Shown in pieces: positions 1-8,988 of a stretch of 64,000 nucleotides of DNA. A model generated the notes under the pieces. The model did not search any database. It was given only the letters and a program-made list of their open reading frames with translations, and was not told the origin of the DNA. The position numbers and the translations under genes were made by a program. The stretch lies in NCBI RefSeq assembly GCF_039531105.1, contig NZ_BAAAPK010000001.1:2232001-2296000 (forward strand), read 5' to 3'. This stretch comes from Microbacterium lacus (GTDB lineage Bacteria; Actinomycetota; Actinomycetes; Actinomycetales; Microbacteriaceae). The first letter of the stretch is position 1. Each line of letters opens with the position of its first letter.

Positions 1-2215
1 CGCGGACGAGCCGGACGACGGCGACCGCGTCCCACTCGAGACCCTTCGACCCGTGGATCGTGAGCAGCTGCACCACGTCGTCCTCGGGGGGTTCGGTCCG
101 CGGCGCGAACTCATCCCGCTGCTCGGCATGGTCGAGCCAGGCGAGCAGGTTCGCGATCGAGCCCGTTTCGTCGGCCGCGAGGAATCCGTGCAGCTCGTCC
201 ACGAACGCGCGCAGCTGCGCTGAGGCGATGCGGGCCGGCCCCCGCGACTCATTGGCGGCCAGCTCGATGTCCAGCCTCAGCTCCAATTCGATGAGTCGAA
301 CAAGGTCGGGAACGGGAAGACCCACCGCGCGGCGCAAGCCGCTGAAGACGGATGCCGCCTCCCGCAAGCGCTCGCGCGCGTCTGGAGTGAAGCCCTGCAG
401 CCACCCGTGATCCTCACGGTGACGCAGGAAGAAGTCCAGAGCGTCCGGGAGGGACCCGCCATCGTCGTCGGCGCTGGAACGGATGCGCTCGACGACCTCC
501 GGGGCCAGAGGCTGCAGCGCCGCGTCGTGCCGCGCGAGACGGCGCGCGAGCGCGGCGAGTTCGCGCAGATCCGGCAGGCCGATGCCCCACCGCGGCCCTG
601 CGAGGAGCCGGATCAGCGCGGACCCGGCCGACGGGTCGCTCAGCACGCGGAGCGCGCTGACGACGTCGACCACTTCCGGGGTGGACAGGAGCCCGCCGAG
701 TCCGAGGATCCGGTGCGGGATGCCGCGGCGTCCGAGCGCATCGCCGAAACGCACCATGTGCTTCTTGCTCCGGAACAGGATCGCGCCGGTCGTGCTCCGG
801 CCGCGGCGGCCGCGCTCGGCGCGGACGTGCGCGAACCACGCGGCGACGCGTTCGGTCTCGGCATCCAGATCACTCTCGAAGACGAGTTCCACCTCGCCGT
901 CCGGTGCACCCGGCCGCGCGCACAGCTCGTCGACCGAGACCGCGGCGGACGCCGCGAGCGGCGCCAGCACGGCGTTGGCCGCCCTGAGTACCTGTGCGCT
1001 GTTGCGCCAACTCGTCAGCAGCGAGTACTGCGCGCACTCCCCCGCGGACGCGAATGCAGAGGCGAAGCCGCCGAGGTTGCCGGCGCTCGCCCCCCGCCAG
1101 CCGTAGATCGCCTGATGCGGGTCGCCGACCCCCATGACCGCGGTGTCCGCGAACAGGGTCGCGAGCAGCTCGGTCTGGATGACCGAGGTGTCCTGGTATT
1201 CGTCCAGGAGGACGACCCGGTAGCGCTCGCGGAGCTCCGCGACGACTGCCGGGTGCGCACGGATGACTTCGACCGCCCCCGCGACCTGGTCGGAGAAGTC
1301 GAGGACGCCGATACGGCGCTTCTCCTGCGCATACTCGCGCGCGAGGCCAACGAGCATCTCGAGGGCGGCCACTTTGTCGTCCGCTTCGGCGACGTCGGCA
1401 TAGACGATCGTGCCGCGGCGCACGGACGGGCGGTCCACGACGTCGTGGAAGCGCGCGGGGAAGGCGGCGAGGTCGTCGAAGGACACCAGGTTGTCCACAC
1501 CGTCCCGCGCGATGCGCAGCGCCGCATCGATGATGCTGCGGATCGCTTCGGTCCTCGTCTCGAGCTGAGGATCGTCGGAGGCGAAAACCACGCGACGCAT
1601 CAGCAGCCACGCCGCGGACTCGGACAGTATCACCGCGTCGGAGTCGCGACCGATGCGGACGGCGTGCTCACGGACGATCTGATCCGCGAAGCTGTTGTAG
1701 GTCGAGACGACGGGCCGATGGAGGAGGGCGTCCTCGTCCGGAGCCTCCGGTCGCGCACCGACCTCCGTGGCGAGCTTCGCCATGATCTCCGCACGTGCGG
1801 CGACCGCTTTCGCACCGTGCGCTCCGGAGCGCTCGAGTTCGCCGAACACGTCGAGATGCCCGGCGCCGTGCAGCTGCGGAAGCGCCCCCAGCAGCCCCCA
1901 TCGCTCGAACTCCGCGAGTCGCTGCAGCCGCACCTGGATCCGCTCCGCAAGCTCGCCGGCGGCTTTGCGGGTGAACGTGAGACCCAGGATCTCGTCGCGC
2001 CGCACCAGCCGGTTCGCCACGAGCCAGACGACCCGACCGGCCATCGTCTCGGTCTTGCCGCTGCCCGCGCCCGCGACGACGAGCGCCGGCTCCAGCGGTG
2101 ATTCGATCACGGCGGTCTGCTCGGGTGTGGGCGGAAACTGGCCGAGCGCCGCGGCGATCACCGCGGCGGACAGCGACGCGGTCGCGACCGGCGCCGGAGC
2201 GGTCGAGCCGCTCAC
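1..2215 (-). CDS. UvrD/Rep-family ATP-dependent DNA helicase, AdnB-like (3' end outside window)
   Basis: This is a superfamily 1 helicase, probably the AdnB-like lead motor of an AdnAB helicase-nuclease that resects double-strand breaks. The coding frame begins with GTG at 2215 and runs open to the window edge, so the C-terminus (where AdnB carries its nuclease) is not visible. Near residue 45 there is a Walker A, VVAGAGSGKTETM, followed by motif Ia LGLTFTRKAAGELAERI. A Walker B/motif II with DEYQDT is encoded near 1200, then a GDPHQAIYGWRGA motif. The GTG start overlaps the TGA of the upstream AdnA-like gene (GTGA), so translation is likely coupled. In mycobacteria AdnA and AdnB are adjacent in the same order. 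Assignment to AdnB rather than another UvrD paralogue rests on this pairing. Confidence 0.85.
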   Translation of the reverse strand, partial: MSGSTAPAPVATASLSAAVIAAALGQFPPTPEQTAVIESPLEPALVVAGAGSGKTETMAGRVVWLVANRLVRRDEILGLTFTRKAAGELAERIQVRLQRLAEFERWGLLGALPQLHGAGHLDVFGELERSGAHGAKAVAARAEIMAKLATEVGARPEAPDEDALLHRPVVSTYNSFADQIVREHAVRIGRDSDAVILSESAAWLLMRRVVFASDDPQLETRTEAIRSIIDAALRIARDGVDNLVSFDDLAAFPARFHDVVDRPSVRRGTIVYADVAEADDKVAALEMLVGLAREYAQEKRRIGVLDFSDQVAGAVEVIRAHPAVVAELRERYRVVLLDEYQDTSVIQTELLATLFADTAVMGVGDPHQAIYGWRGASAGNLGGFASAFASAGECAQYSLLTSWRNSAQVLRAANAVLAPLAASAAVSVDELCARPGAPDGEVELVFESDLDAETERVAAWFAHVRAERGRRGRSTTGAILFRSKKHMVRFGDALGRRGIPHRILGLGGLLSTPEVVDVVSALRVLSDPSAGSALIRLLAGPRWGIGLPDLRELAALARRLARHDAALQPLAPEVVERIRSSADDDGGSLPDALDFFLRHREDHGWLQGFTPDARERLREAASVFSGLRRAVGLPVPDLVRLIELELRLDIELAANESRGPARIASAQLRAFVDELHGFLAADETGSIANLLAWLDHAEQRDEFAPRTEPPEDDVVQLLTIHGSKGLEWDAVAVVRLVR

Positions 2216-5200
2216 GAGGCGCTCACCGCGGCGATCGTGTGGATGCGGCACAGTCCGTAGGAGTGCTCGTCGCGGCAGTGCTCTTCGTAGGCGGCCGTGA
2301 AGGACGTCCCGCGCATCACCCCGATCGCCGCGCGCAGACGCGTCAGGAATGCCGCGCGGCTCACATCGTCGAACGGTGCCTGCCAGGGCGTGGCGTAGTC
2401 CGCCCGCGCTGCGGTGGGGCGCAGGACGAGGAGCTTCGCGCCGCCGGCCGGAAGCCCTGCGGCCGAGGGGATCGCGCCCGCCTCGAAGGCGAGCTGATAC
2501 GCCGCGAGCTGCGGGTTGTCGGTGACCTTCGCGTCCGTCTGCGGCTCGCGCTTGCCGGTCTTCAGGTCGACGATCACCACGCTCCCCTCCGGCGAGCGCT
2601 CCACACGGTCGATGTACCCCGAAAGGATCGCGCCGTGCGCCGTCGGCTCCTCGTCCTCCAGAGGGATCGGGACCTCGAAGTGGGGCTCCGCGCCGATCAG
2701 AGTGCCGCCCGCCGCGTCGAACCGCCGCAGGTAGAGGTGGAGCCGTCGTATCAGGTCCCGGGCCCGCGCCCGCTCGGCGCGATCGCGCCACTCCGCCTCG
2801 AACGTCAGCTCACCCCACCGCGATTCGACTTCGGCCCACAGCGTCGACTCGTCCGTGTCCGACGCATGTTCGAGCGCAGCGTGGATGATCGTGCCGAGAC
2901 CCGCCGTGGCGCCACCCGGATCGCCGCCCAGATCGCCGATCACCCAGTTCAGCTCGCACTCCTCGAGCGTGTGCAGGCGCGAGGGCGAGACCCGCACGTC
3001 CTCGACCGCGAGATCGCGGAGCGGTCCGGTCGAAGTGGGCGGAGCGACACCGAACCATTGCGACGGGGCGGCACCCGCGACCCCGGCATCGGCGAGCACC
3101 GCGAGCTGCTCCGCCGCGTGGACTGCGCGCGATCCCGTCGGCGCGGTCGTCAGGGTGCGCCGATGTGCCGCCACCAAGCCGCGCAGCGACAGCGGGTGCT
3201 CCACGGCGTAGGGCTCGGGATCAGGCAGCAGCTCGAAGAAGACGCTCGGTCCGGTGTCGTCATCGTCGACGGCCGTGACGACCACTCGCGCACGCGCACG
3301 GGAAAGCGCTCGGGCGAGGAGCCGCAGCTCGTCGTGCATCGCCTGACGACGTCGGTCCAGGCTCGACGCCGCCCCGCCATCGGCACGGGTGGCGGCATCC
3401 GCGAGTCGCCACGTGTCCAGAAGCGAGCCGCGCAGACGGGTGTTCGGCCACACCCCCTCCTGCATCCCGGCGACCACGACCGTGTCGAACTCCGTTCCCA
3501 GAGCACCCGCGGGCGTGAGAACGCGCACAACCTCACCTCCGAGCGGGGCGTCCAGGCGATCCTCGGCGACGGTGCTGTCCAGGATGCTGCGCACGAAGAC
3601 CCGGGGATCGGCGTCCATCGAGCGCTCCGCGAAGCGTTTGGCGGCTTGGAAGAGCGCGACGACGGCGTCCAGATCGCGGTGCGCCTGCTCGGCGAGCGGA
3701 CCGAGTCCGGCGGCCGTCTGGCTCCAGGCACGCTCGAGACCGCTGCGCTCCCATGCGGTCCACAGCAGCTCGTGGGCGCTCGCCCCGCGCGCGATCTCGT
3801 CACGCAGCACCGCGAGCGTGCGGGCGAGCACCGCGGCGCGACGGGCTTCGCGCGTGTCGACGAGATCGAACTCGATGGGGTTGCGCATCGCGGACAGCAG
3901 CAGGTCGCGCCCGGACGTCGCCTCAGGAACGCCGTCCTGCGCCCGGAGTGCGACGTGACGCAGTGCCGAGCGCACCCGGCGCAGCTCGATCGAATCCAGA
4001 CGAGTGGTCATGCCCCCGAGCGCGTCCGCGGCATCCTCGAACGTCCACTCGTCGCGCGCGGCGAGGTCGAGAAGTCTCAGCAGATCACGCGCGGGGGCCA
4101 GCGTCCCCAATGGCCGGCCCGGCCCGCTCGAGCGCGTCGGAACCTCCCGCGCGGCCAGTTCGGATTCGAGCTGGGTGATCTGGCGCGTGTCGTGGGCGAT
4201 CACGGCGCACTGCGACCAGGGCACGCCGTCGTGCACGTGGCGTTCGCGCAGCAGTCGCGCGATCGCGTCGATCTCCTCCGCCGGTGAACGCAGTGTCAAC
4301 GCGCGGACGGACGTGTCGGCGACGGCATCCGAGGCCGCCCGCCGATGGGCGACGACTCCGACGGCACCGATGCGCTCGGTCACCCGGCGAACCGTCTCGG
4401 CCTGCCACGCCGTGCCACGGTGCACGTGGCGCAGCACCGAGACCGGCCCGAGGCTCATCGCGAGACGCGAGAAGTTCTCGGCCGTCGCTCCTCGGAAGGC
4501 TCCCGAGCCGACATCGGGATCACCGAAGGCGAGCACCGCGATGCCCCGCGCCCGACAGGCCTCCAGCAGCTCCACGCCACCCAGCGTGAGCTCTTGCGCG
4601 TCGTCGACGAGGATGACGCGCTGAGGCGGGACGAGCGCGGGCTCGGCCGTGCGGACGACGCCCACCGCCTCGCGCACGAGGCTCGCCGCATCCCGGTGAG
4701 CCCCGCGCATGTCGGCGCGCACCTGCAGGTAGTCGGCGTAGAAGTCCGCGACCGCCGGCCACGCCTCCACGCGGTGCGCCGCGCCGAGCGTCCGCAGCCG
4801 GGCGGGGTCGATCCCGAGTGTCGTGCACTCGGCCATGAAGGCGCGCACTTCGGCGCGGAAGCCGGCCGTCGACCGCACGGCGGCCGGCAACGCGTCCGGC
4901 CAGCGGATTCGTCCCGCGGCTTCGTCCTCCGCGTCGCCGTCGAGCAGATCGTGGATGATCTGGTCTTCGTCGCCCCCGGTGAGCAGCTGCGGAGGGGGGT
5001 CCCCCGCCGCGACGGATGCCGCTCGGACGAGCTGGAACGAGAAGGAGGCCACCGAGCGGGCCATCGCGCCCGAGGTCGCCTGCCCGACGGCGATCGCGAG
5101 ACGGTCCCGCAGCGCGGTCGCAGCCTGCCGCGACGGCGTCAGGACCAGGACGGAATCCGGATGCAAGCCGGCGTGGACGAGGGACGCGAGCCGGGCGATG

Positions 5201-5328
5201 ATCGTGGCGGTCTTGCCGCTGCCGGGGACGCCGACGACGACTCCCGACGCCGTCGCGGGAAGCCCGATCACCGCGGCCTGGTGCGGATCGGGATCGAACG
5301 CCGCGCGCTCACCCGACCTCTGCTCCAT
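2212..5328 (-). CDS. ATP-dependent helicase/PD-(D/E)XK nuclease, AdnA-like subunit
   Basis: A 1038-residue UvrD-like protein with a C-terminal RecB-type nuclease, matching the usual size of AdnA (about 1050). Residues around 30 carry VVGVPGSGKTATIIARL (Walker A). Motif II reads VILVDDAQE, so the usual acidic pair is DD rather than DE. The nuclease core shows GYIDRVE and, 10 or so residues later, VVIVDLKTGK, the D-x-K of PD-(D/E)XK enzymes. The extreme C-terminus has a Cys pair in HCRDEHSYGLC, with an upstream Cys in LEECEL, which could hold a metal cluster as in AddB-type nucleases (inference). The frame stays open upstream to 5604, but the ATG at 5328 is preferred because a TAGCGT -10 box lies 7 bases before it and homology starts here. 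It overlaps the AdnB-like gene by 4 bases. Confidence 0.88.
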   Translation of the reverse strand: MEQRSGERAAFDPDPHQAAVIGLPATASGVVVGVPGSGKTATIIARLASLVHAGLHPDSVLVLTPSRQAATALRDRLAIAVGQATSGAMARSVASFSFQLVRAASVAAGDPPPQLLTGGDEDQIIHDLLDGDAEDEAAGRIRWPDALPAAVRSTAGFRAEVRAFMAECTTLGIDPARLRTLGAAHRVEAWPAVADFYADYLQVRADMRGAHRDAASLVREAVGVVRTAEPALVPPQRVILVDDAQELTLGGVELLEACRARGIAVLAFGDPDVGSGAFRGATAENFSRLAMSLGPVSVLRHVHRGTAWQAETVRRVTERIGAVGVVAHRRAASDAVADTSVRALTLRSPAEEIDAIARLLRERHVHDGVPWSQCAVIAHDTRQITQLESELAAREVPTRSSGPGRPLGTLAPARDLLRLLDLAARDEWTFEDAADALGGMTTRLDSIELRRVRSALRHVALRAQDGVPEATSGRDLLLSAMRNPIEFDLVDTREARRAAVLARTLAVLRDEIARGASAHELLWTAWERSGLERAWSQTAAGLGPLAEQAHRDLDAVVALFQAAKRFAERSMDADPRVFVRSILDSTVAEDRLDAPLGGEVVRVLTPAGALGTEFDTVVVAGMQEGVWPNTRLRGSLLDTWRLADAATRADGGAASSLDRRRQAMHDELRLLARALSRARARVVVTAVDDDDTGPSVFFELLPDPEPYAVEHPLSLRGLVAAHRRTLTTAPTGSRAVHAAEQLAVLADAGVAGAAPSQWFGVAPPTSTGPLRDLAVEDVRVSPSRLHTLEECELNWVIGDLGGDPGGATAGLGTIIHAALEHASDTDESTLWAEVESRWGELTFEAEWRDRAERARARDLIRRLHLYLRRFDAAGGTLIGAEPHFEVPIPLEDEEPTAHGAILSGYIDRVERSPEGSVVIVDLKTGKREPQTDAKVTDNPQLAAYQLAFEAGAIPSAAGLPAGGAKLLVLRPTAARADYATPWQAPFDDVSRAAFLTRLRAAIGVMRGTSFTAAYEEHCRDEHSYGLCRIHTIAAVSAS

Positions 5329-5335
5329 GCCTTCG

Positions 5336-5341
5336 ACGCTA
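5336..5341 (-). promoter_or_regulatory. Putative -10 box (TAGCGT) of a leaderless promoter for the AdnA-like gene
   Basis: Reading the minus strand, TAGCGT is followed by 7 bases and then the ATG at 5328, which puts the expected transcription start at or next to the start codon. The spacing is the same as at about a dozen other genes here. No convincing -35 is visible. Confidence 0.5.
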
Positions 5342-5487
5342 GCCGGAACCGCCGACACCCGGCGTTCGCCGAGAGCGTGTCGACCACGGCCGGACGGGGT
5401 GGGGCCGTGTCGTAGAGTTGCCATGCGCGCCGGGGTTCCGGGCGCACGAGGCCACGGGGCACGGCCCCGCCGCAGGAGGTTATTCAC

Positions 5488-5712
5488 GTGGAGATCCGCA
5501 TCGGCATCACGAACACCGGCCGTGAGCTCAACTTCGAGACGAACGAAAGCGCGGCCGACGTGAAGAAGGCCGTCGCGACGGCTCTGGATGCGGGTGCGAC
5601 GCACCTCACCCTCGTCGATGCGAAGGGCACGAGCTACATCGTCCCCACCGCGAGCTTGGCTTACGTCGAGCTCGGCACGGAAGAGACCCGTCGGGTCGGC
5701 TTCGTCGCCTGA
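5488..5712 (+). CDS. DUF3107 family protein
   Basis: A 74-residue acidic soluble protein beginning EIRIGITNTGRELNFET, the pattern of the actinobacterial DUF3107 family (mycobacterial relative Rv3208A, TB9.4). Its function is unknown. The GTG start at 5488 has a perfect AGGAGGT ribosome binding site at 5474-5480. It is divergent from the AdnA-like gene and is followed after 2 bases by a small membrane protein gene, so those two are probably one operon. The same neighbourhood of AdnAB, DUF3107, ferritin-like protein and DEAD-box helicase exists in mycobacteria, which supports the family call. Confidence 0.88.
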   Translation: MEIRIGITNTGRELNFETNESAADVKKAVATALDAGATHLTLVDAKGTSYIVPTASLAYVELGTEETRRVGFVA

Positions 5713-5714
5713 TC

Positions 5715-6005
5715 GTGCAGATCCTCCTCGCCCTCATCGTCGGCGCCGCGATCGGCACGGCCGCGCACTTCCTCGCGTCCGATCGGGCCACTCGGGGCAC
5801 GGCTCTCGGGCCCGTGCTCGGCGCACTCGTCGCCGGCGCCGCGTGGATGATCCTCACCTGGAGCGGTCTGGGCCTGGACAGCGTCTGGCTCTGGCTCTCG
5901 GCGTTCCTCGTGCCCGCCGTGGTGGTCTACCCGGTCCTCTCGCTCCTCGCCCGCTCGCGGACGACGCACGACGCCCGTGAGCGAGCACGATTGAAGATCG
6001 GCTGA
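5715..6005 (+). CDS. Small membrane protein, three predicted transmembrane segments
   Basis: A 96-residue protein of unknown function starting with GTG 2 bases after the DUF3107 stop. Hydrophobic stretches lie at about residues 2-20, 32-50 and 56-80, followed by a short basic tail (RSRTTHDARERARLKIG) that is probably cytoplasmic. The glycine-rich first segment vaguely recalls GlsB/YeaQ-type small stress membrane proteins, but I would not assign it there. Tight spacing indicates translation coupled to the DUF3107 gene. Confidence 0.72.
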   Translation: MQILLALIVGAAIGTAAHFLASDRATRGTALGPVLGALVAGAAWMILTWSGLGLDSVWLWLSAFLVPAVVVYPVLSLLARSRTTHDARERARLKIG

Positions 6006-6017
6006 TCCGGTCCGGCC

Positions 6018-6731
6018 TCAGGCGGCCAGACCCATCGCGTCCATCCGGCGCGAATGGGCGCCCATCAGATCGGTGAACACCGGCTCGACCTTCTGCTCGT
6101 CGGCGATCCGGAGCGTCGTGGGTCGCAGCGCCGCCCGCGCGATCAGCAGGGTGTCGCCGACGAGACGTCGTCCCCACATCGCCAGAAGCGACTTCCACTC
6201 CTGGTCGCTCGCGATCGTCGCGCCGATGATGTCCACGATCGCCTGTCGGTCATCGTCCGCCTGCAGGATGCGGGCGACCCGCCGACCCGTCTCGCCGTAG
6301 CTGGCGGACAGCGCGAGATAGAAGTCGTCGAGCATGCCCGCGGTGATGTGCACGGACAGCATCGTCTCTTGCGGACGCACTCCGTGAGTGGCGCGGCGGA
6401 AGGCGTCCAGCGGCTCCCGGAAGGGAAGCATGATGCTGGTGGGATCGTCGCCGCGCTCCCGGATGAGGGCGACGATCTCCTCGTGCTTGCGCAGCGCCGC
6501 GCCGGCAGCGCGCGACAGCGACTCCTTCTCGGCGAGCTCGGGAGTGGAGGCGATGAGCTCGGACAGCGTCTCGAAGTACCCGAGCTGGAGGTAGGCCGCC
6601 TGTCCGAGGAACGTGTCGATCTCGGGCGCGAGCTCTTCGAAGTCCACGCGATGCGCATCGCCGACCTGGTCGCGAGATCGCAGCTGGAGCTTTCGCGCAG
6701 CCGGGCGCTGCTGCCAGAACCACTTCACCAC
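6018..6731 (-). CDS. Ferritin-like fold protein (relative of tRNA hydroxylase MiaE-like / Rv3210c)
   Basis: A 237-residue, largely helical protein. Features seen are an acidic helix EELAPEIDTFLGQAAYLQLGYFET, a KHEEIVALI helix and a late TIASDQEWKSLLAMWGRRL segment, consistent with a ferritin-like four-helix bundle that may bind a di-metal site. In mycobacteria a ferritin-like protein of similar size (Rv3210c) sits between DUF3107 and the DEAD-box helicase, the same order as here. The start is uncertain: GTG at 6731 or 6728, close behind GAGGGGG, or an in-frame ATG at 6755. I chose the first GTG. It converges on the DUF3107 operon and is divergent from the helicase gene. Substrate is unknown. 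Confidence 0.78.
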   Translation of the reverse strand: MVKWFWQQRPAARKLQLRSRDQVGDAHRVDFEELAPEIDTFLGQAAYLQLGYFETLSELIASTPELAEKESLSRAAGAALRKHEEIVALIRERGDDPTSIMLPFREPLDAFRRATHGVRPQETMLSVHITAGMLDDFYLALSASYGETGRRVARILQADDDRQAIVDIIGATIASDQEWKSLLAMWGRRLVGDTLLIARAALRPTTLRIADEQKVEPVFTDLMGAHSRRMDAMGLAA

Positions 6732-6963
6732 CCCCTCAGCATAGGTGTGCGGCATCCTGCGCGCGGAGGTGCGCTGCCCCGCGACCGGTGAATACGGCAT
6801 CCGCGCACGCGAGCCGGTATCCTGGACGTCGTCCCCGGCATCGGATCGGGGCTCCCGCGCCTGTGGCAGAGAAAGGGCGTGGATCCCACCCCCGCCCGCG
6901 CGGCGAATGATCCCGCGCCCGGGCACCACGAGGCAGCATCTCACTGCCGGACAGGCCCACATC

Positions 6964-8445
6964 GTGACCACGTTCGCCGAACTCGGCGTCGACCAGGACA
7001 TCGTCCAGACCCTCGCCGAGAAGGGGATCGTCGACGCGTTCCCCATCCAGGAGCAGACGATCCCCCTCGGACTTCCCGGCCAGGACATCATCGGCCAGGC
7101 CAAGACCGGCACGGGTAAGACCTTCGGTTTCGGCATCCCCGTCGTGCAGCGCCTCGGACCCGACCCCGCGCACGGTGTCAAGGCCCTCATCGTCGTCCCG
7201 ACGCGCGAGCTGTGCGTCCAGGTGTACGAGGACATCGACATACTCACGCGCGGTCGCTCCACGAGCGTCGTCGCCATCTACGGCGGAAAGGCCTACGAGG
7301 GTCAGATCGATCAGCTGAAGGCGGGCGCGCAGATCGTCGTCGGTACCCCCGGGCGACTGATCGACCTGAACAACCAGCGCCTGCTCGACCTGTCGCACGC
7401 CACCGAGGTGGTCCTCGACGAGGCAGACAAGATGCTCGACCTCGGCTTCCTCCCCGACATCGAGAAGATCTTCTCGAAGGTCCCGGCGATCCGTCACACG
7501 CAGCTGTTCTCGGCGACGATGCCCGGCCCGATCGTGGCGCTCGCACGCCGGTTCATGACGAACCCGATCCACATCCGCGCGACCGATCCCGACGAGGGTC
7601 TCACGCAGGCCAACATCAAGCACCTCGTCTACCGCGCGCACTCGCTCGACAAGGACGAGGTGATCGCGCGCATCCTGCAGGCCGAGGGCCGCGGCAAGAC
7701 CGTGATCTTCACGCGCACGAAGCGCGCGGCGCAGCGCCTCGCGGACGAGCTCGGCGACCGCGGCTTCAATTCCGCCTCCGTGCACGGCGACATGAGCCAG
7801 GAGGCGCGCGAGCGCTCGATGGCCGCGTTCAAGGCCGGCAAGAAGGACGTCCTGATCGCGACCGACGTCGCCGCACGCGGCATCGACGTCGACGACGTCA
7901 CGCACGTGATCAACCACACGATCCCGGACGACGAGAAGACCTACCTGCACCGAGCCGGCCGCACGGGCCGGGCCGGCAAGACCGGCATCGCCGTGACGTT
8001 CGTCGACTGGGATGACCTGCACAAATGGGCGCTCATCAACCGCGCCCTCGAGTTCGGCCAGCCCGAGCCGGTCGAGACCTACTCGTCGAGCCCACACCTG
8101 TACACCGATCTCGACATCCCCGCCGGCACGAAGGGTCGCCTCGTCACGGCACCGCGCACGCAAGCGGTCAAGACGCAGGATGCCGCTCCCGCCGCGTCGG
8201 GCGACCGCGACGGCGCACCGCGCCGCCGCCGTCGCCGTGGCGGTCAGGGCGGCGAGGCGGACCAGGCACGCACGGCCGAGTCCGCTCCCGTCGTCCCCGC
8301 CGAGCACGGTGCGGACGACGGTGCCGACGGGCAGGGCACGCACGACGGCGGCGGCAGCGAGCACCACGACGGCAATGCGGCGCCGCGACGCCGCCGTCGC
8401 CGCCGCGGCGGCTCCCGCCCGAGCGGCGCGCCCGCCGGCGCCTGA
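6964..8445 (+). CDS. DEAD/DEAH-box ATP-dependent RNA helicase (RhlE/DeaD type)
   Basis: A 493-residue RNA helicase. All core motifs are present in order: Q motif PIQEQTIP, Walker A AKTGTGKT, PTRELCVQV, TPGRLIDL, the DEAD box in VVLDEADKMLD, SATMP, then the second RecA domain with VHGDMSQEAR, ATDVAARGIDV and HRAGRTGRAGKTG. The C-terminus is a disordered extension with two arginine patches (RRRRRRGGQGG and [10 protein letters not shown]) separated by an acidic, His/Gly-rich stretch, typical for RNA binding by actinobacterial family members. The GTG start at 6964 is preceded by GGACAGG at 8 bases; an in-frame ATG at 6907 is possible. It likely remodels structured RNA in ribosome assembly or mRNA decay. 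Confidence 0.93.
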   Translation: MTTFAELGVDQDIVQTLAEKGIVDAFPIQEQTIPLGLPGQDIIGQAKTGTGKTFGFGIPVVQRLGPDPAHGVKALIVVPTRELCVQVYEDIDILTRGRSTSVVAIYGGKAYEGQIDQLKAGAQIVVGTPGRLIDLNNQRLLDLSHATEVVLDEADKMLDLGFLPDIEKIFSKVPAIRHTQLFSATMPGPIVALARRFMTNPIHIRATDPDEGLTQANIKHLVYRAHSLDKDEVIARILQAEGRGKTVIFTRTKRAAQRLADELGDRGFNSASVHGDMSQEARERSMAAFKAGKKDVLIATDVAARGIDVDDVTHVINHTIPDDEKTYLHRAGRTGRAGKTGIAVTFVDWDDLHKWALINRALEFGQPEPVETYSSSPHLYTDLDIPAGTKGRLVTAPRTQAVKTQDAAPAASGDRDGAPRRRRRRGGQGGEADQARTAESAPVVPAEHGADDGADGQGTHDGGGSEHHDGNAAPRRRRRRRGGSRPSGAPAGA

Positions 8446-8505
8446 GCCACGCGCTAGTGTGATCGGCGCGGCGACCGTGCCGCATACCTCGCACGAAAGG
8501 CAGCA

Positions 8506-8919
8506 ATGAGAATCATCGAAGCAGTGGAGTACCAGGGATTCTGGGGCTCCATCGGGGACTTGATCTGGTGGTTCCTGTGGGCGTTCGTCTTCTTCACCTA
8601 CCTGATCGCCCTGTTCGCCGTGGTCGGCGACCTGTTCCGCGACCACAAGCTCAGCGGGTGGTGGAAGGCCGTCTGGATCATCTTCCTGATCTTCGTCCCG
8701 TTCCTGACCCTGCTGGTGTACCTGATCGCCCGCGGCAAGGGCATGCAGGAGCGCGGCGCGGCGCAGGCGCGTGAGTACAAGGCCGCTCAGGACCAGTACA
8801 TCAAGTCGGTCGCGACCTCGAGCCCGGCGGAGGAGATCGCGAAGGCCAAGGCGCTGCTGGATTCCGGAGCGATCACTCAGGCGGAGTTCGACAGCATCAA
8901 GACCAAAGCACTCGGCTGA
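8506..8919 (+). CDS. SHOCT-domain membrane protein with PLDc_N-like N-terminal region
   Basis: A 137-residue protein. Two transmembrane helices lie at about residues 17-42 and 53-76, joined by FRDHKLSGWWKAVW, the pattern of the PLDc_N-like small membrane family. After a charged linker the C-terminus AEEIAKAKALLDSGAITQAEFDSIKTKAL is a SHOCT motif, a short helical oligomerisation module. The ATG has GAAAGG upstream. It is followed by a strong hairpin, so it ends its transcription unit. Function unknown; proteins of this design are common in Microbacteriaceae. Confidence 0.88.
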   Translation: MRIIEAVEYQGFWGSIGDLIWWFLWAFVFFTYLIALFAVVGDLFRDHKLSGWWKAVWIIFLIFVPFLTLLVYLIARGKGMQERGAAQAREYKAAQDQYIKSVATSSPAEEIAKAKALLDSGAITQAEFDSIKTKALG

Positions 8920-8932
8920 CCCCAGCCCGTCC

Positions 8933-8967
8933 ACGAAGGTCCCGTCGCATCGCGGCGGGACCTTCGT
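8933..8967. terminator. Bidirectional hairpin terminator between convergent genes
   Basis: Two perfect 12-base arms, ACGAAGGTCCCG at 8933-8944 and its complement at 8956-8967, enclose an 11-base loop. The hairpin lies between the SHOCT gene and the convergent PHP gene, with no clear T tract. Confidence 0.75.
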
Positions 8968-8988
8968 CGTCCATCGGAGGGCGGCAGT

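Noticed and set aside
2098..4287. A plus-strand open frame of 729 codons
   Set aside because: Antisense to the AdnA-like gene; low-complexity Arg/Gly/Val composition and no start signal.
5413..5418. TAGAGT as a -10 for DUF3107
   Set aside because: No acceptable -35 at 16-19 bases, and DUF3107 has a long leader with a strong ribosome site; kept out as too weak.
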